The notes under the pieces are model-generated. The model saw nothing but the letters and a program-made list of their open reading frames with translations. It searched no databases and was not told where the DNA came from. A stretch of 64,000 nucleotides of DNA from Urechidicola croceus (GTDB lineage: Bacteria > Bacteroidota > Bacteroidia > Flavobacteriales > Flavobacteriaceae): contig NZ_CP017478.1 of NCBI RefSeq assembly GCF_001761325.1, positions 688,001 through 752,000 of the forward strand. The letters run 5' to 3'. This document shows, in pieces, positions 43,240 to 52,739 of the stretch (its first letter is position 1; the number at the start of each line of letters is the position of its first letter). Made by a program: the position numbers and the translations under genes.

Positions 43240-44235
43240 CTACTGGTTAAATTCTACTTTTTGATCCTTTTTAATTATATTTTCATTAGAAAGTTTAAAA
43301 TAGTCCTCCTCTATTTTTTCGGCAATTTCTGTCAAATCTGTAATTAATTTAGTCATAAAACCTTCTAAATCATCATTTATTTCATCAATTAATTTAAATT
43401 CAAATTCTGATTTCATTTTCCCTATTAAAAAAGCCGAAGAATTGCTTGGTATATCTTTGAACCTTGAGATAATACAAATGTATTTAAAAATTTGATTTAA
43501 GCAGTTTTTAATAGACCTTGGGCATTTAGAATTTAAAATTATAAACTCTAATGTTGTTCTTCTTGTAGGTGTTTTTTTATAAAATCTACGCATCATATCA
43601 TAAGAAAATACACATTTTAATAGTGTAGACCATTGATAACTTTCATCAATTAAATCAATCTTAAATTCATTTTCTACAGTAGCATCACTTACTTTTGAAT
43701 TAATTATTCTTGAAATTTGAATGATTCTTTCTAAATATACCCCTAACATTATAATTGCATAAACTTCGTCATGTAATAAGGTGCTTTTTATCTTACTTCT
43801 TAATTCGGATGTAGATTGGGTAATCATACACGTAAAATCATACAGTCCATTTTTTACGAAATTAGGAACCGAATATCCTTTAACATTATGGTTTAGTTTA
43901 TTAATAGATTCAAATAGTTCTGTTGAAATTAAGTCTCTTGAACTTCTTGCATTTTCGTGTGCATAAATAATAGAATTTATAATTGAATAAGGCTTCTCTT
44001 TATTTAAGCCAACATTATATAATACATCTTCTTCCTTCAACTCCTTATCAGCATCAATAATTTCATTTGAAACCATATACATAATAGATCTTAATACAAA
44101 TTGTCTGGATTGTGCTAAATCATCAGGCGCATCTAAAGAAGAAAAATAATTTACATTTAAATACCTTGCTAGATGTTCAGACCGCTCTATATAACGACCC
44201 ATCCAAAAAAGGTTATTTGCTACTCTTGCTAACAT
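43240..44235 (-). CDS. Alpha-E domain protein
   Basis: A 331-residue all-helical alpha-E protein starting MLARVANNLFWMGRYIERSEHLARYLNVNY, with the family's RVANNLFWMGRY.ER pattern and conserved helical core to about residue 310. It has no assigned enzymatic activity and nearly always goes with a circularly permuted ATP-grasp protein. Here that partner lies 7 bases upstream on the same strand. It parallels the C-terminal half of the fusion protein at 39778. Confidence 0.93.
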   Translation of the reverse strand: MLARVANNLFWMGRYIERSEHLARYLNVNYFSSLDAPDDLAQSRQFVLRSIMYMVSNEIIDADKELKEEDVLYNVGLNKEKPYSIINSIIYAHENARSSRDLISTELFESINKLNHNVKGYSVPNFVKNGLYDFTCMITQSTSELRSKIKSTLLHDEVYAIIMLGVYLERIIQISRIINSKVSDATVENEFKIDLIDESYQWSTLLKCVFSYDMMRRFYKKTPTRRTTLEFIILNSKCPRSIKNCLNQIFKYICIISRFKDIPSNSSAFLIGKMKSEFEFKLIDEINDDLEGFMTKLITDLTEIAEKIEEDYFKLSNENIIKKDQKVEFNQ

Positions 44236-44242
44236 ATAGTAT

Positions 44243-45709
44243 CTATTTTTTTAAAACCCAAGTATCTTTTGAACCACCTCCTTGAGATGAATTTACCACT
44301 AAATTCCCTTTTTTTAGAGCAACTCTAGTAAGCCCACCTTTTAACACAAATTCTTTATCTTTTCCTAATAATGTAAAAGTCCTTAAATCTACATGGCGAG
44401 ATTCAAAAGAGTCATTCTCTTCAATATATGTTGGATGTGTTGATAATGACATTATTGGTTGTGCAATATATTTTCTTGGAGCAGCCTTAATTGTTTCTTT
44501 TACTTTTTCAATTTCAATTTTCGAAAGTCGATTCCCAATAGATATTCCGTAACCTCCAGATTCATCTACTGGCTTAACAACCAATTTATCTATATTTTTT
44601 AAAACATAATCTAATTCTTTTTTACGACTACAATGATATGTGTGTACATTATTTAAAATTGGATCTTCATCTAAATAATATTTTATAATTTCGGGCATGT
44701 ATGTATAAATCGCCTTATCATCTGCTACTCCAGTTCCTGGAGCATTCACTAAAGTAACATTTCCTTTTTTATATACTGAAAATAATCCTGGAACTCCTAA
44801 CAGTGAATCTGGATTAAAAACTAAAGGATCAATAAAAATATCATCAATTCTTCGGTAAATTACGTCTACTTTTTCTGGACCATAAATTGTGCGCATATAA
44901 ACAAATCCATTTTTCACAAATAAATCACGCCCTTCTACAAGCATAACACCCATCTGTTTTGCTAAAAAAGAATGTTCGTAATAAGCGGAATTGTATACTC
45001 CTGGTGTAATAATTACACATACAGGATTATCTACACCTTTCGGCTTTACTGACTCCATTGTTTCTAATAAATGAGAGCCATAATCCATTACTGAATGAGC
45101 ATTATATTGATTAAATACTCCAAAAAGAGCATGTTTTACTGCTTTTCGATTTCCAATAACATAACTTACACCTGATGGACATCGTATATTATCTTCAAGC
45201 ACATAATAACTACCATCAGAATGTTTTATTAAATCGGTACCAGAAATATGATTATAAATGCGTCCTGCAGGATTTATACCTTTCATTTTTGATAAAAAAT
45301 TATCTGAAGAACTTATTAAATCTAAAGGAACTATACCTTGTTTGATTATTTTTTGATCGTGGTACAAATCCCAAAGAAATAAATTCAACGCTTTACTCCT
45401 TTGCAAAACACCTTTTTCTATGACCTCCCAATCTTTACTACCAATAATTCTCGGAAATAAATCAAAGGGAAAAATTTTTTCTTCAACTTCATTTTCTCCA
45501 TACACTTGAAAAGTAATACCTAAATTAAAAAAAGATGCTTTAGCTTGCTCATTTAAACGGTCAAATTCATTTACAGAATACGTTCCAAATAAATTGAAAA
45601 GCGTTTTATAAATATCTCTTATCTCCTTGTTTTTTTCAAATAATTCGTCATAAAATCTCGAATCATATTCGTATGTTGAAAACAAAGGAAGGCTAGTAGG
45701 TTTTTTCAA
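44243..45709 (-). CDS. Circularly permuted type 2 ATP-grasp protein
   Basis: A 488-residue stand-alone ATP-grasp protein, similar in order and motifs to the N-terminal part of the fusion at 39778: FPRIIGSKDWEVIEKGVLQRSKALNLFL-type entry, DGSYYVLEDNIRCPSGVSYV, DVIYRRIDDIFIDPLVF, KLVVKPVDESGGYGISIG and LTRVALKKGNLVVNSSQGGGSKD at the end. It is the first gene of the two-gene minus-strand unit with the alpha-E protein. It retains the glycine-rich ATP loop, whereas the fused copy has a more altered segment (VVKRIDRLHRENIFF), so this one is the more likely active ligase. Confidence 0.93.
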   Translation of the reverse strand: MKKPTSLPLFSTYEYDSRFYDELFEKNKEIRDIYKTLFNLFGTYSVNEFDRLNEQAKASFFNLGITFQVYGENEVEEKIFPFDLFPRIIGSKDWEVIEKGVLQRSKALNLFLWDLYHDQKIIKQGIVPLDLISSSDNFLSKMKGINPAGRIYNHISGTDLIKHSDGSYYVLEDNIRCPSGVSYVIGNRKAVKHALFGVFNQYNAHSVMDYGSHLLETMESVKPKGVDNPVCVIITPGVYNSAYYEHSFLAKQMGVMLVEGRDLFVKNGFVYMRTIYGPEKVDVIYRRIDDIFIDPLVFNPDSLLGVPGLFSVYKKGNVTLVNAPGTGVADDKAIYTYMPEIIKYYLDEDPILNNVHTYHCSRKKELDYVLKNIDKLVVKPVDESGGYGISIGNRLSKIEIEKVKETIKAAPRKYIAQPIMSLSTHPTYIEENDSFESRHVDLRTFTLLGKDKEFVLKGGLTRVALKKGNLVVNSSQGGGSKDTWVLKK

Positions 45710-45948
45710 ATTTTATTTTTAGTAAATATATATAAAATATGTTAAAATACAAATAATAATACATCAATATAAATAAATATAAATATTATTTTTAAGCAAT
45801 AATGCAATTTGTTAAATTTATAACAACATAATTTTTCAAGTGTATATTACAAGTAGTAAGTTACAAAATAATACAATGAATATCACGAAATACATAAATT
45901 TTATTTTATACAATTTAAAAAAAATAAAAATTATTGGGTTATTTATAT
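45710..45948. other. Very AT-rich spacer
   Basis: About 240 bases upstream of the ATP-grasp gene. No gene or shared repeat seen; it should contain that operon's promoter. Confidence 0.45.
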
Positions 45949-45980
45949 AAAAAAGCCCATCATTAATGATGGGCTTTTTT
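45949..45980. terminator. Bidirectional terminator after cold-shock gene 2
   Basis: A 32-base perfect palindrome, AAAAAAGCCCATCATT joined to its own reverse complement, with T-run on either side. It shares the GCCCATCA/TGATGGGC core of the terminator at 30242. Confidence 0.9.
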
Positions 45981-45999
45981 AAAAGTGTAAGATATATGT

Positions 46000-46191
46000 T
46001 TAGATAACTTTTACGTTTACTGCGTTTAATCCTTTTCTTCCTTCTTCAAGTTCAAATTCAACTTCATCGCCTTCGCGAATTTCGTCAATTAAACCTGAAA
46101 TGTGCACAAAATGTTCTTTGTTTGAACCTTCTTCTGTTACGAAACCAAATCCTTTAGCATCGTTGAAAAATTTTACTGTTCCTTTAATCAT
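46000..46191 (-). CDS. Cold-shock (CspA-type) RNA-binding protein, copy 2
   Basis: A 63-residue cold-shock domain protein (MIKGTVKFFNDAKGFGFVTEEG, HFVHISGLIDEIREGDEVEFELEEGRKGLNAV) closely similar to copy 1 at 30291. RNP1 and RNP2 motifs are intact. The two genes also share a terminator core, which suggests a duplicated unit. Probably an RNA chaperone; individual roles cannot be separated by sequence. Confidence 0.94.
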   Translation of the reverse strand: MIKGTVKFFNDAKGFGFVTEEGSNKEHFVHISGLIDEIREGDEVEFELEEGRKGLNAVNVKVI

Positions 46192-46361
46192 TATAATATA
46201 TTTAATTTTAATATTACTTATCTACAGTCAACTACCGTGCCATAAATATGATTATCTAAACTTGTATATATACATTGTAAAGTGAATAAAAAAATGATGC
46301 ATGTTGTAATGATAATAATGCTTAAAAATTAGATTCAACCTATACCCATCAACTTCTAAAT

Positions 46362-46394
46362 AAAAAACAGAATCTTTAAAAAATTCTGTTTTTT
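46362..46394. terminator. Terminator after the secreted protein gene
   Basis: AAAAAACAGAAT (46362-46373) pairs with ATTCTGTTTTTT (46383-46394). Read on the minus strand it follows the gene ending at 46416. Confidence 0.85.
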
Positions 46395-46415
46395 ATTTAT
46401 TTTAACAGTAATTAT

Positions 46416-46931
46416 TTAGGGTTCAATTTTAATTGTTTTTCTTTTATTACCTTTTTTAAGTTGTACTTTATAAATTGTTTTTGATGGATTGTTTTCAGAA
46501 TAAGTTATTGTACACCATGTATTATTAAAATGCCATCCTGGATTCTCTTTTGCTAGTCGAGAACTAATGCTATATGGCAATTTCACTGCCTCAAAGGATT
46601 CATTACAATAAATAATGTCTCCTTTGTGATTATACGTTGCTTCTATAACTACATTTTTATCTAATTTAAAAATTACATCATAAGTAGTTGAAGTACTTGG
46701 AGTGTAAATAGCTAAATCCTTAATATTGTAGTTGGCAACCTTATTGTGCAACATGACAATACGATTTGCTGGTTGATCAATTGTTGTACTAGCTAAATAT
46801 GTAGCATTCTTAATAGGAGTAACTTTAGTTTTGTGCATTTCAGAAGTTTCAAAATGTGCAAAAAGATCATTTTGTGCTTGAGTAAGGTTGGTTAAACCCA
46901 AAAAAATAAAACCGATAACAAGTGTTTTCAT
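46416..46931 (-). CDS. Secreted protein of unknown function
   Basis: A 171-residue protein with a clear signal peptide (MKTLVIGFIFLGLTNLTQAQ). The mature part holds about 70 residues of unassigned sequence and a C-terminal half (DVIFKLDKNVVIEATYNHKGDIIYCNESFEAVKLP then a helix and strands to the end) that looks like a small alternating strand-helix-strand domain of the type seen in PepSY-like periplasmic proteins, though I am not certain. It is a single gene with its own terminator. Function unknown. Confidence 0.7.
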   Translation of the reverse strand: MKTLVIGFIFLGLTNLTQAQNDLFAHFETSEMHKTKVTPIKNATYLASTTIDQPANRIVMLHNKVANYNIKDLAIYTPSTSTTYDVIFKLDKNVVIEATYNHKGDIIYCNESFEAVKLPYSISSRLAKENPGWHFNNTWCTITYSENNPSKTIYKVQLKKGNKRKTIKIEP

Positions 46932-47163
46932 AGTAATAAGGTTTTAATGTTAAACATTTAATTTTTGCTATTATCAATTTATCTTTATGTAATTAAAACA
47001 CAAACAGTAAAAAGGGGTTATATAATAGCAATGCTAATGTAGTTAAATTAATAGTTAAAGTGTTGAAAATGAGATAGACACACAATGAACATCCAATAGA
47101 CAATGAATAGACAGAATAAGGTAATTTGTGTATATGAGTACTTATTAGTTGAGCTGAAATAGA

Positions 47164-48912
47164 TTACAAATTCTGAATAAAAGAATCTAAATCAACCGTT
47201 TCCTCTAGATTAAGTTTTTTGCGAAGACGATACCTACTTGTATTTAATGAAGCTAAAGTTATATTCTGCAATGTAGCAATTTGTCTACTATCAATTTTTA
47301 AACGAATAAGCGAACATAATCTAATTTCATTTTTACTTAGGTCTGGAAATTTTTTGGATAATTCACTATAAAATGAATCACTAAGTTTATCTAAACGTTC
47401 AAAAAACACTTTTGTATCATTATCAAAAGTAATTTTATTTTTTATTTCTTGTTCTAATTCTTGTAATTGTTTATCGCGATCTTTAGTTTTTGCTGTGGTA
47501 ATATTACTGATTTTTTCTGCTAAAACTTCGGCCCATTTTTGGTTCTCAGTAAGATTAATTGCAAAATCGGATAAATCACGTTCCTTCGATTTGATTTCAG
47601 AATGTAGTTGCTTTACTTTTAATGCTGTATTTTCTAGAGTTTGTTCGGCTAATAACTGCTTGTTTTTTGCAATAACAAGATTTTTATATCGGCGAAAAAA
47701 CATAAAAAATAGTATAATGAGTATTATTGATGATACTAAAGTTATAATCCATAGTTTTAAACGCTGACTTTTAATTTTATTTTCATTTTGAATTCTGTCA
47801 ATTTCAAAGTTAAGCGCAAAACGATCTAGAGTAATAGTATTTAATTCATCTCTCCACTTACTATCTTCTTTTTCTTCTACAGATGTTAAACTATCCGAAA
47901 GTGATTTAATATATTTAGAAGTGGTATATGCTTTTGAAATATCATTTTGCCCCAGGTAAAAAAGTTCTTTAGCCTTTAAAAATTCTAATTTAGAACTAGG
48001 TAAGACACTAATAGTTTTTGTAGTATCGATAATTGTTTCTAAAACTTGAAGTACAGTTTTGGCATCTTCCAAATCTCCAAGTTTCAAACTAGTTTCAATA
48101 AATTGGGTTCCTGCACTTATTAAACGAGGAATATCTTTGACATGACTTCTCTCATTAATTGCATAGGTATAGAATTCAAAATTAGTTTTATATAATGGTT
48201 TTGCTTTTAAAAATTGTTGTTCACTTATATACACATCCGCAATATTATCTCTAATACTTCCCAATAATGTATGTTTTGGAAATTGGGATTGAGTAATAGT
48301 ATACGCTTTATTAAAATAAATTAATGCAGAGTCTAAATCTTTTTTATAATTGTAAAAGAACAATCCATAGTTATTTAGTGCTGAAGGGTATGAAATGATA
48401 TTGTGCTTAGCAATAAATTCGATGTTGTTCCTATGCTCTATCGTTGCACTATCTAGATTGGAAGTTTGAGCGTAATTATCAGCTAAAATTCCATATGCAT
48501 ATGCACGTAATTCAAGAAACTGTTGATGTTCTTCTTGAGTTAAAGAACTTTCGTTTGCATAATAATATAATAAAAAGTCTTTATAAGATTTTATCGATTC
48601 TTTCAAAAAACCAATTTCTCTAAACCAATTACCAGAATGAAGATAACTATGTAATTTAAAAGCATGATGTCCATCAATTAATGGCAATAAATCTAGACGC
48701 TGAAAATGTTGTGATAAATAGAGTTCTAATTGTTTTTCAGAAAAAGAAGTTCGGTTATAGGTTTTATATTCATCCTCAGGAAATGACTGAGCCATAATTA
48801 CACTAAGGTTCTCATAACGTTTCAAAGCCTCTTCGCTAGTTAAAGTGTTTGGCTGAGTATACACCTGTATACATAAAATTGTAAGTAGAATTGAAAGATA
48901 ATAATGTTTCAA
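47164..48912 (-). CDS. TPR-containing membrane regulator with LuxR-like C-terminus
   Basis: A 582-residue protein common in Bacteroidota. Signal peptide (MKHYYLSILLTILCIQVYTQ), a periplasmic region of TPR-like helices (about 70-340), one membrane segment (LKLWIITLVSSIILIILFFMFF, near residue 385), a coiled coil, and a cytoplasmic C-terminal HTH of LuxR type (LSKNEIRLCSLIRLKIDSRQIATLQNITLASLNTSRYRLRKKL-type pattern, seen in pieces SKNEIRLCSLIRL and SLNTSRYRLRKKL). It should sense something in the periplasm and bind DNA directly from the membrane. Its target is unknown; no sensor kinase adjoins it. Confidence 0.85.
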   Translation of the reverse strand: MKHYYLSILLTILCIQVYTQPNTLTSEEALKRYENLSVIMAQSFPEDEYKTYNRTSFSEKQLELYLSQHFQRLDLLPLIDGHHAFKLHSYLHSGNWFREIGFLKESIKSYKDFLLYYYANESSLTQEEHQQFLELRAYAYGILADNYAQTSNLDSATIEHRNNIEFIAKHNIISYPSALNNYGLFFYNYKKDLDSALIYFNKAYTITQSQFPKHTLLGSIRDNIADVYISEQQFLKAKPLYKTNFEFYTYAINERSHVKDIPRLISAGTQFIETSLKLGDLEDAKTVLQVLETIIDTTKTISVLPSSKLEFLKAKELFYLGQNDISKAYTTSKYIKSLSDSLTSVEEKEDSKWRDELNTITLDRFALNFEIDRIQNENKIKSQRLKLWIITLVSSIILIILFFMFFRRYKNLVIAKNKQLLAEQTLENTALKVKQLHSEIKSKERDLSDFAINLTENQKWAEVLAEKISNITTAKTKDRDKQLQELEQEIKNKITFDNDTKVFFERLDKLSDSFYSELSKKFPDLSKNEIRLCSLIRLKIDSRQIATLQNITLASLNTSRYRLRKKLNLEETVDLDSFIQNL

Positions 48913-49035
48913 GTTTTATATTGGTATTTAATCTAATAACCAAATATACAGTATTTTGACTAGTTATTAGTTTAAGTGTACAATCTAAAAAAGTGTAAAG
49001 TGATTTTAATTAAAATTACTTTAATTTAAATAAAA

Positions 49036-49063
49036 CCACCTTGTGGGGGAGTATCCAAGGTGG
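49036..49063 (-). terminator. Terminator of the aldehyde dehydrogenase unit
   Basis: CCACCTTG (49036-49043) pairs with CAAGGTGG (49056-49063); read on the minus strand the stem is followed by TTTTATTT. It lies 47 bases after the DUF779 stop. Confidence 0.8.
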
Positions 49064-49110
49064 CTCTATTATCGTTAAAACTAAACGATATATATATTAT
49101 TCTAAAAAAA

Positions 49111-49488
49111 CTAAGTATTTGCTCCTGTTTTAATTTGAGTTAGTGTTTCACTTTCTTTAGGGGTATATAATCTAGATTTAATAATAAAACGTAACCCTAA
49201 AGGGATTTCTAGCGAAAAACTAGATCCCCTTCCATTGGTTACATCAACTGTTAATTGTGTATGCTGCCAATATTCAAACTGATCTTGTGACATATAGAAA
49301 TCACATCCATGAATGTTTCCCAGCCAAATATCTGTTTCATTAAGAAGCAAATCTCCCTTTTCAAGACACATTGGTGACGAACCATCGCAACATCCACCAC
49401 TTTGATGAAACATCAATTCACCATAGCGATCGCGTAATTGATCAATTATTTTAGCAGCCTCTTTAGTTATTTTTACACGTTCAGTCAT
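49111..49488 (-). CDS. DUF779-family protein
   Basis: A 125-residue protein of the DUF779 family, with the HQSGGCCDGSSPMCLEKGDLL core and FYMSQDQFEYWQHTQLTVDV stretch typical of it. Members sit beside aldehyde dehydrogenases in many bacteria; here it is 3 bases after such a gene on the same strand. The conserved Cys and Asp residues could bind a metal. It is probably an accessory or maturation factor of the dehydrogenase, but its biochemical role is not established. Confidence 0.92.
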   Translation of the reverse strand: MTERVKITKEAAKIIDQLRDRYGELMFHQSGGCCDGSSPMCLEKGDLLLNETDIWLGNIHGCDFYMSQDQFEYWQHTQLTVDVTNGRGSSFSLEIPLGLRFIIKSRLYTPKESETLTQIKTGANT

Positions 49489-49491
49489 TTT

Positions 49492-51015
49492 TTAAAAGAA
49501 TCCCATTGCTTTCTTATCATAAGAAATCAACATATTTTTAGTATGACGATAATGATTTAACATCATTTTATGGTTTTCACGTCCAATACCAGATTTTTTA
49601 TATCCACCGAATGGAGCATGTGCTGGATAGTTATGATAATTATTCACCCAAACACGTCCTGCTTTAATGGCACGTGGAATTTTATAGGCTTGATGATTAT
49701 CTCGTGTCCACACTCCTGCTCCTAACCCATATAAAGTATCATTAGCAATTTCAATTGCTTCAGCCTCATCTTTAAAAGTAGTAACACAAGCCACTGGTCC
49801 AAAAATTTCTTCTTGAAAAACACGCATTTTGTTATTTCCTTTTAATAAAGTTGGCTTGATGTAATATCCACCTTCTAAACCTTCATTGTATGCTGCCTCT
49901 CCACCTGTAAGAACTTCACAACCTTCTTCTTTACCAATAGAAATATAATTTAAGATTTTTTCATATTGATCATTTGAAGCTTGTGCTCCCATCATTGTAT
50001 CTGGTGACATTGGGTGACCAAGTTTAATTGCCTCTACACGTTCAATCACACGCTTGATGAAAGCGTCATATATATTTTCTTGAATTAAAATACGTGATGG
50101 ACACGTACATACTTCTCCTTGATTTAAAGCAAACATCACTGCTCCTTCTATACATTTATCAAAGAAATCATCATCGGCATCCATAATACTTTCAAAGAAA
50201 ATATTTGGTGATTTACCTCCTAATTCTAATGTGACTGGAATAATGTTTTTTGACGCATATTGCATAATTAATTGTCCGGTAGTGGTTTCTCCTGTAAACG
50301 CAATTTTATTGATACGTGGACTAGATGCTAAAGGCTTCCCTGCTTCAACCCCAAATCCATTTACAACATTCAAGACTCCTGCCGGAAGAATATCTTCAAT
50401 CATTTCCATAAGAATTAAAATTCCAACAGGAGTTTGCTCCGCTGGTTTTAATACTACACAATTACCTGCAGCTAATGCAGGAGCAACTTTCCAAGTTGCC
50501 ATCAATAGTGGGAAATTCCAAGGAATTATTTGACCAACAACTCCTAAAGGTTCTGTAACGTTTAAACAAACGGTATTTGCATCTAATTCACTAACCGAAC
50601 CTTCTTCAGCTCGAATTACACCTGCAAAATATCGGAAATGATCTATTGCTAAAGGTAAATCGGCTGCCATAGTTTCCCGAATCGCTTTTCCATTATCCCA
50701 AGTTTCAGCTCTAGCTAGTGCTTCTAGATTTTGCTCCATAACATCAGCTATTTTAAGTAATAAATTACTTCTAAAAGTTGCTGAAGAATTATTCCATTCT
50801 GGAGCGGCTTTCCACGCTGCATCAATTGCAGCATTGACATCTTGTTCAGTCGAGCGAGGAATTTTAGTAAAACTCTTTCCATCTACTGGCGAAAGATTAT
50901 CAAAATATTCTCCTTTTACTGGAGAAACCCATTTTCCACCAATAAAATTTTCGTACTGATCTTTAAATTTTGGTTTTTGTATTGCCTGAGCGGCAGTACT
51001 CTTTGTAGTGCTCAT
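49492..51015 (-). CDS. Aldehyde dehydrogenase (acetaldehyde/ExaC type)
   Basis: I use the ATG at 51015 ([20 protein letters not shown]), giving 507 residues, the usual length; the frame extends 11 residues upstream to 51048. The enzyme oxidises short aldehydes to acids with NAD(P). Motifs: [23 protein letters not shown], the Glu general base in [14 protein letters not shown], and the nucleophile Cys in [15 protein letters not shown]. The Gln-Gly-Glu-Val-Cys pattern and DUF779 partner fit the acetaldehyde/ethanol-use subfamily. Divergent AraC gene at 51245 likely activates it. Confidence 0.95.
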   Translation of the reverse strand: MSTTKSTAAQAIQKPKFKDQYENFIGGKWVSPVKGEYFDNLSPVDGKSFTKIPRSTEQDVNAAIDAAWKAAPEWNNSSATFRSNLLLKIADVMEQNLEALARAETWDNGKAIRETMAADLPLAIDHFRYFAGVIRAEEGSVSELDANTVCLNVTEPLGVVGQIIPWNFPLLMATWKVAPALAAGNCVVLKPAEQTPVGILILMEMIEDILPAGVLNVVNGFGVEAGKPLASSPRINKIAFTGETTTGQLIMQYASKNIIPVTLELGGKSPNIFFESIMDADDDFFDKCIEGAVMFALNQGEVCTCPSRILIQENIYDAFIKRVIERVEAIKLGHPMSPDTMMGAQASNDQYEKILNYISIGKEEGCEVLTGGEAAYNEGLEGGYYIKPTLLKGNNKMRVFQEEIFGPVACVTTFKDEAEAIEIANDTLYGLGAGVWTRDNHQAYKIPRAIKAGRVWVNNYHNYPAHAPFGGYKKSGIGRENHKMMLNHYRHTKNMLISYDKKAMGFF

Positions 51016-51244
51016 AATTAAGTTATTTAAGTTAAAAGTTAAATGCAATTTTTTGACCTACATTAAAGTAACAAAGTTTAAATTGCTGTTTATAAAGTTA
51101 CTACACGCAATAATGTACTGTCTGACGGATTCTATCATTTTAATGAACAATACTATCAAAAATCACTAATCTCTTAAAAGTACCATAATAAATTTGTACA
51201 TTTATACAGATGTAATAATTAACTGACTAATATATATTTACAAA

Positions 51245-52150
51245 ATGTTATTGCCTGAGCATTTTTATACAGATAGAAAATTAGAGGATTTAGTTGAAAA
51301 TAAAACTTCCTATACACTCGAAAGTTCGGCTATGCATATTTTTGAAACTCATAAAAGAGCCGAAAAAGTGTTATTACAATTTGATCAACCAGTTCTTGCA
51401 AGTATGATTGTTGGTAAAAAAGTTATGCATCTACGAGAACACAATTCATTTGATTTTTTACCTGGAGAATCACTTATTCTTCCTTCTGATGAAATAATGT
51501 GTATTGATTTTCCAGAAGCTAAACAGAATAATCCAACACGGTGTTTAGCAATTGCAATTGCTCAAGATAAAATTAAAGATGTATTACAATTGATGAATGA
51601 AACAATGCCTAAACATAATGGTGTTGAATGGGGATTGATGGATTATAATTTCCATTTTACAAACGATTTAGGAATTTACCAAATTTTGCAACGCTTATTG
51701 TTTTTATTTACGGAAAATCATGCTTCTAAAGACTTGTTTGTCAATAACATGCTTCGAGAACTCATTGTTAGAATTCTACAAGCAAATTCAAATAAGATCT
51801 ATACTGATGAGACACTAAGTTTAGGCCCAGATAATAGATTGGCATTTGTTATAGAATATATACGCAAAAACATTCGAGAACATTTAACTATTGAGCTTCT
51901 GAGTAAAAAAGCCTGTATGAGTGAATCTCATTTCTATCGAGTTTTCAAAACAGAGTTAGGAATTTCCCCTGTTGATTTTATCAATAAAGAACGTATCAAA
52001 TTAGCCAGTAGTCTTCTTCAAAATCCAGCAAAAACAATAAAAGATGTCTTTATAGAATGTGGATTTGAAAGTAGATCATACTTTAATCGTATTTTTAAAA
52101 GAACCAATCATATTACTCCAAAAGAATATAGAGCAAAGGCTACAACTTAA
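51245..52150 (+). CDS. AraC-family regulator, probably of the aldehyde dehydrogenase
   Basis: A 301-residue regulator with an N-terminal ligand-binding domain of the AraC_N type (RAEKVLLQFDQPVLASMIVGKKVMHLREHNSFDF-like start) and the C-terminal double HTH (LTIELLSKKACMSESHFYRVF, then IKDVFIECGFESRSYFNRIF and RTNHITPKEYR). Divergent from the aldehyde dehydrogenase/DUF779 pair, with 229 bases between starts. This pairing is common and suggests it responds to the aldehyde or alcohol substrate. Confidence 0.9.
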   Translation: MLLPEHFYTDRKLEDLVENKTSYTLESSAMHIFETHKRAEKVLLQFDQPVLASMIVGKKVMHLREHNSFDFLPGESLILPSDEIMCIDFPEAKQNNPTRCLAIAIAQDKIKDVLQLMNETMPKHNGVEWGLMDYNFHFTNDLGIYQILQRLLFLFTENHASKDLFVNNMLRELIVRILQANSNKIYTDETLSLGPDNRLAFVIEYIRKNIREHLTIELLSKKACMSESHFYRVFKTELGISPVDFINKERIKLASSLLQNPAKTIKDVFIECGFESRSYFNRIFKRTNHITPKEYRAKATT

Positions 52151-52186
52151 TGTTGTATTTACATAAACATACTTTTTTTTGGGAAC

Positions 52187-52661
52187 TTACCAATCAATAG
52201 GAAAATAATCTTTCAAAAATTTTGCACTCCATTTTTTTTCCTGTGTTAAAACCAACTAATAATGGTTCCATTACACGAGTAGTACCATCAACAATTTCTA
52301 ATGGAGGCTAAAAATCATGAACTTCTTGTTTTATTTTAGACAATTCCGCAGGATCTTCATCTATAACACCTTAGTAGCAACAAAGATATGTGCTTTTCTT
52401 ACACTTCTTATTCTCGTTACTTTTCGTATATGTTTATCTTTTGCAGCTTTTTTTCGTTTTTCTTAGCATCTTTTTTTACGTGTAAACTCCTCTCGGCTTG
52501 TTTTTGAAAATTGTCCCTCAACATTGATTAATGCTGTTCGTTTATCTTTTAGAATATCAAATATTTGATTGGTATTTGTAACTAAACTTTCTAATACATT
52601 AATACAACCTTCAATTAGTTTTTGACTTACAATCTACACTTCACCTCAATCTTTGCGACAT
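52187..52661 (-). pseudogene. Decayed SDR-family oxidoreductase gene with internal deletion
   Basis: Conceptual translation of the minus strand gives an N-terminal helical stretch (KLIEGCINVLESLVTNTNQI, then ALINVEGQFSKTSREEFTRKK), interrupted by a stop and frame changes, and then a C-terminal tail (LEIVDGTTRVMEPLLVGFNT, then WSAKFLKDYFPIDW and stop). From memory these two ends match a long SDR-type oxidoreductase in which they flank a Rossmann domain and a zinc-like CxxC region; that whole middle is missing here. Clear lesions are an in-frame TAG (52308-52310) and a frameshift in an A8 run (52232-52239). It is non-functional. Confidence 0.65.
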
Positions 52662-52739
52662 TTCTTAGTTTTTATTACATGTTACACAGATTAATACTTA
52701 TAATATAATATTTTCTGAATGTTTAATAGGGAAATGAAT

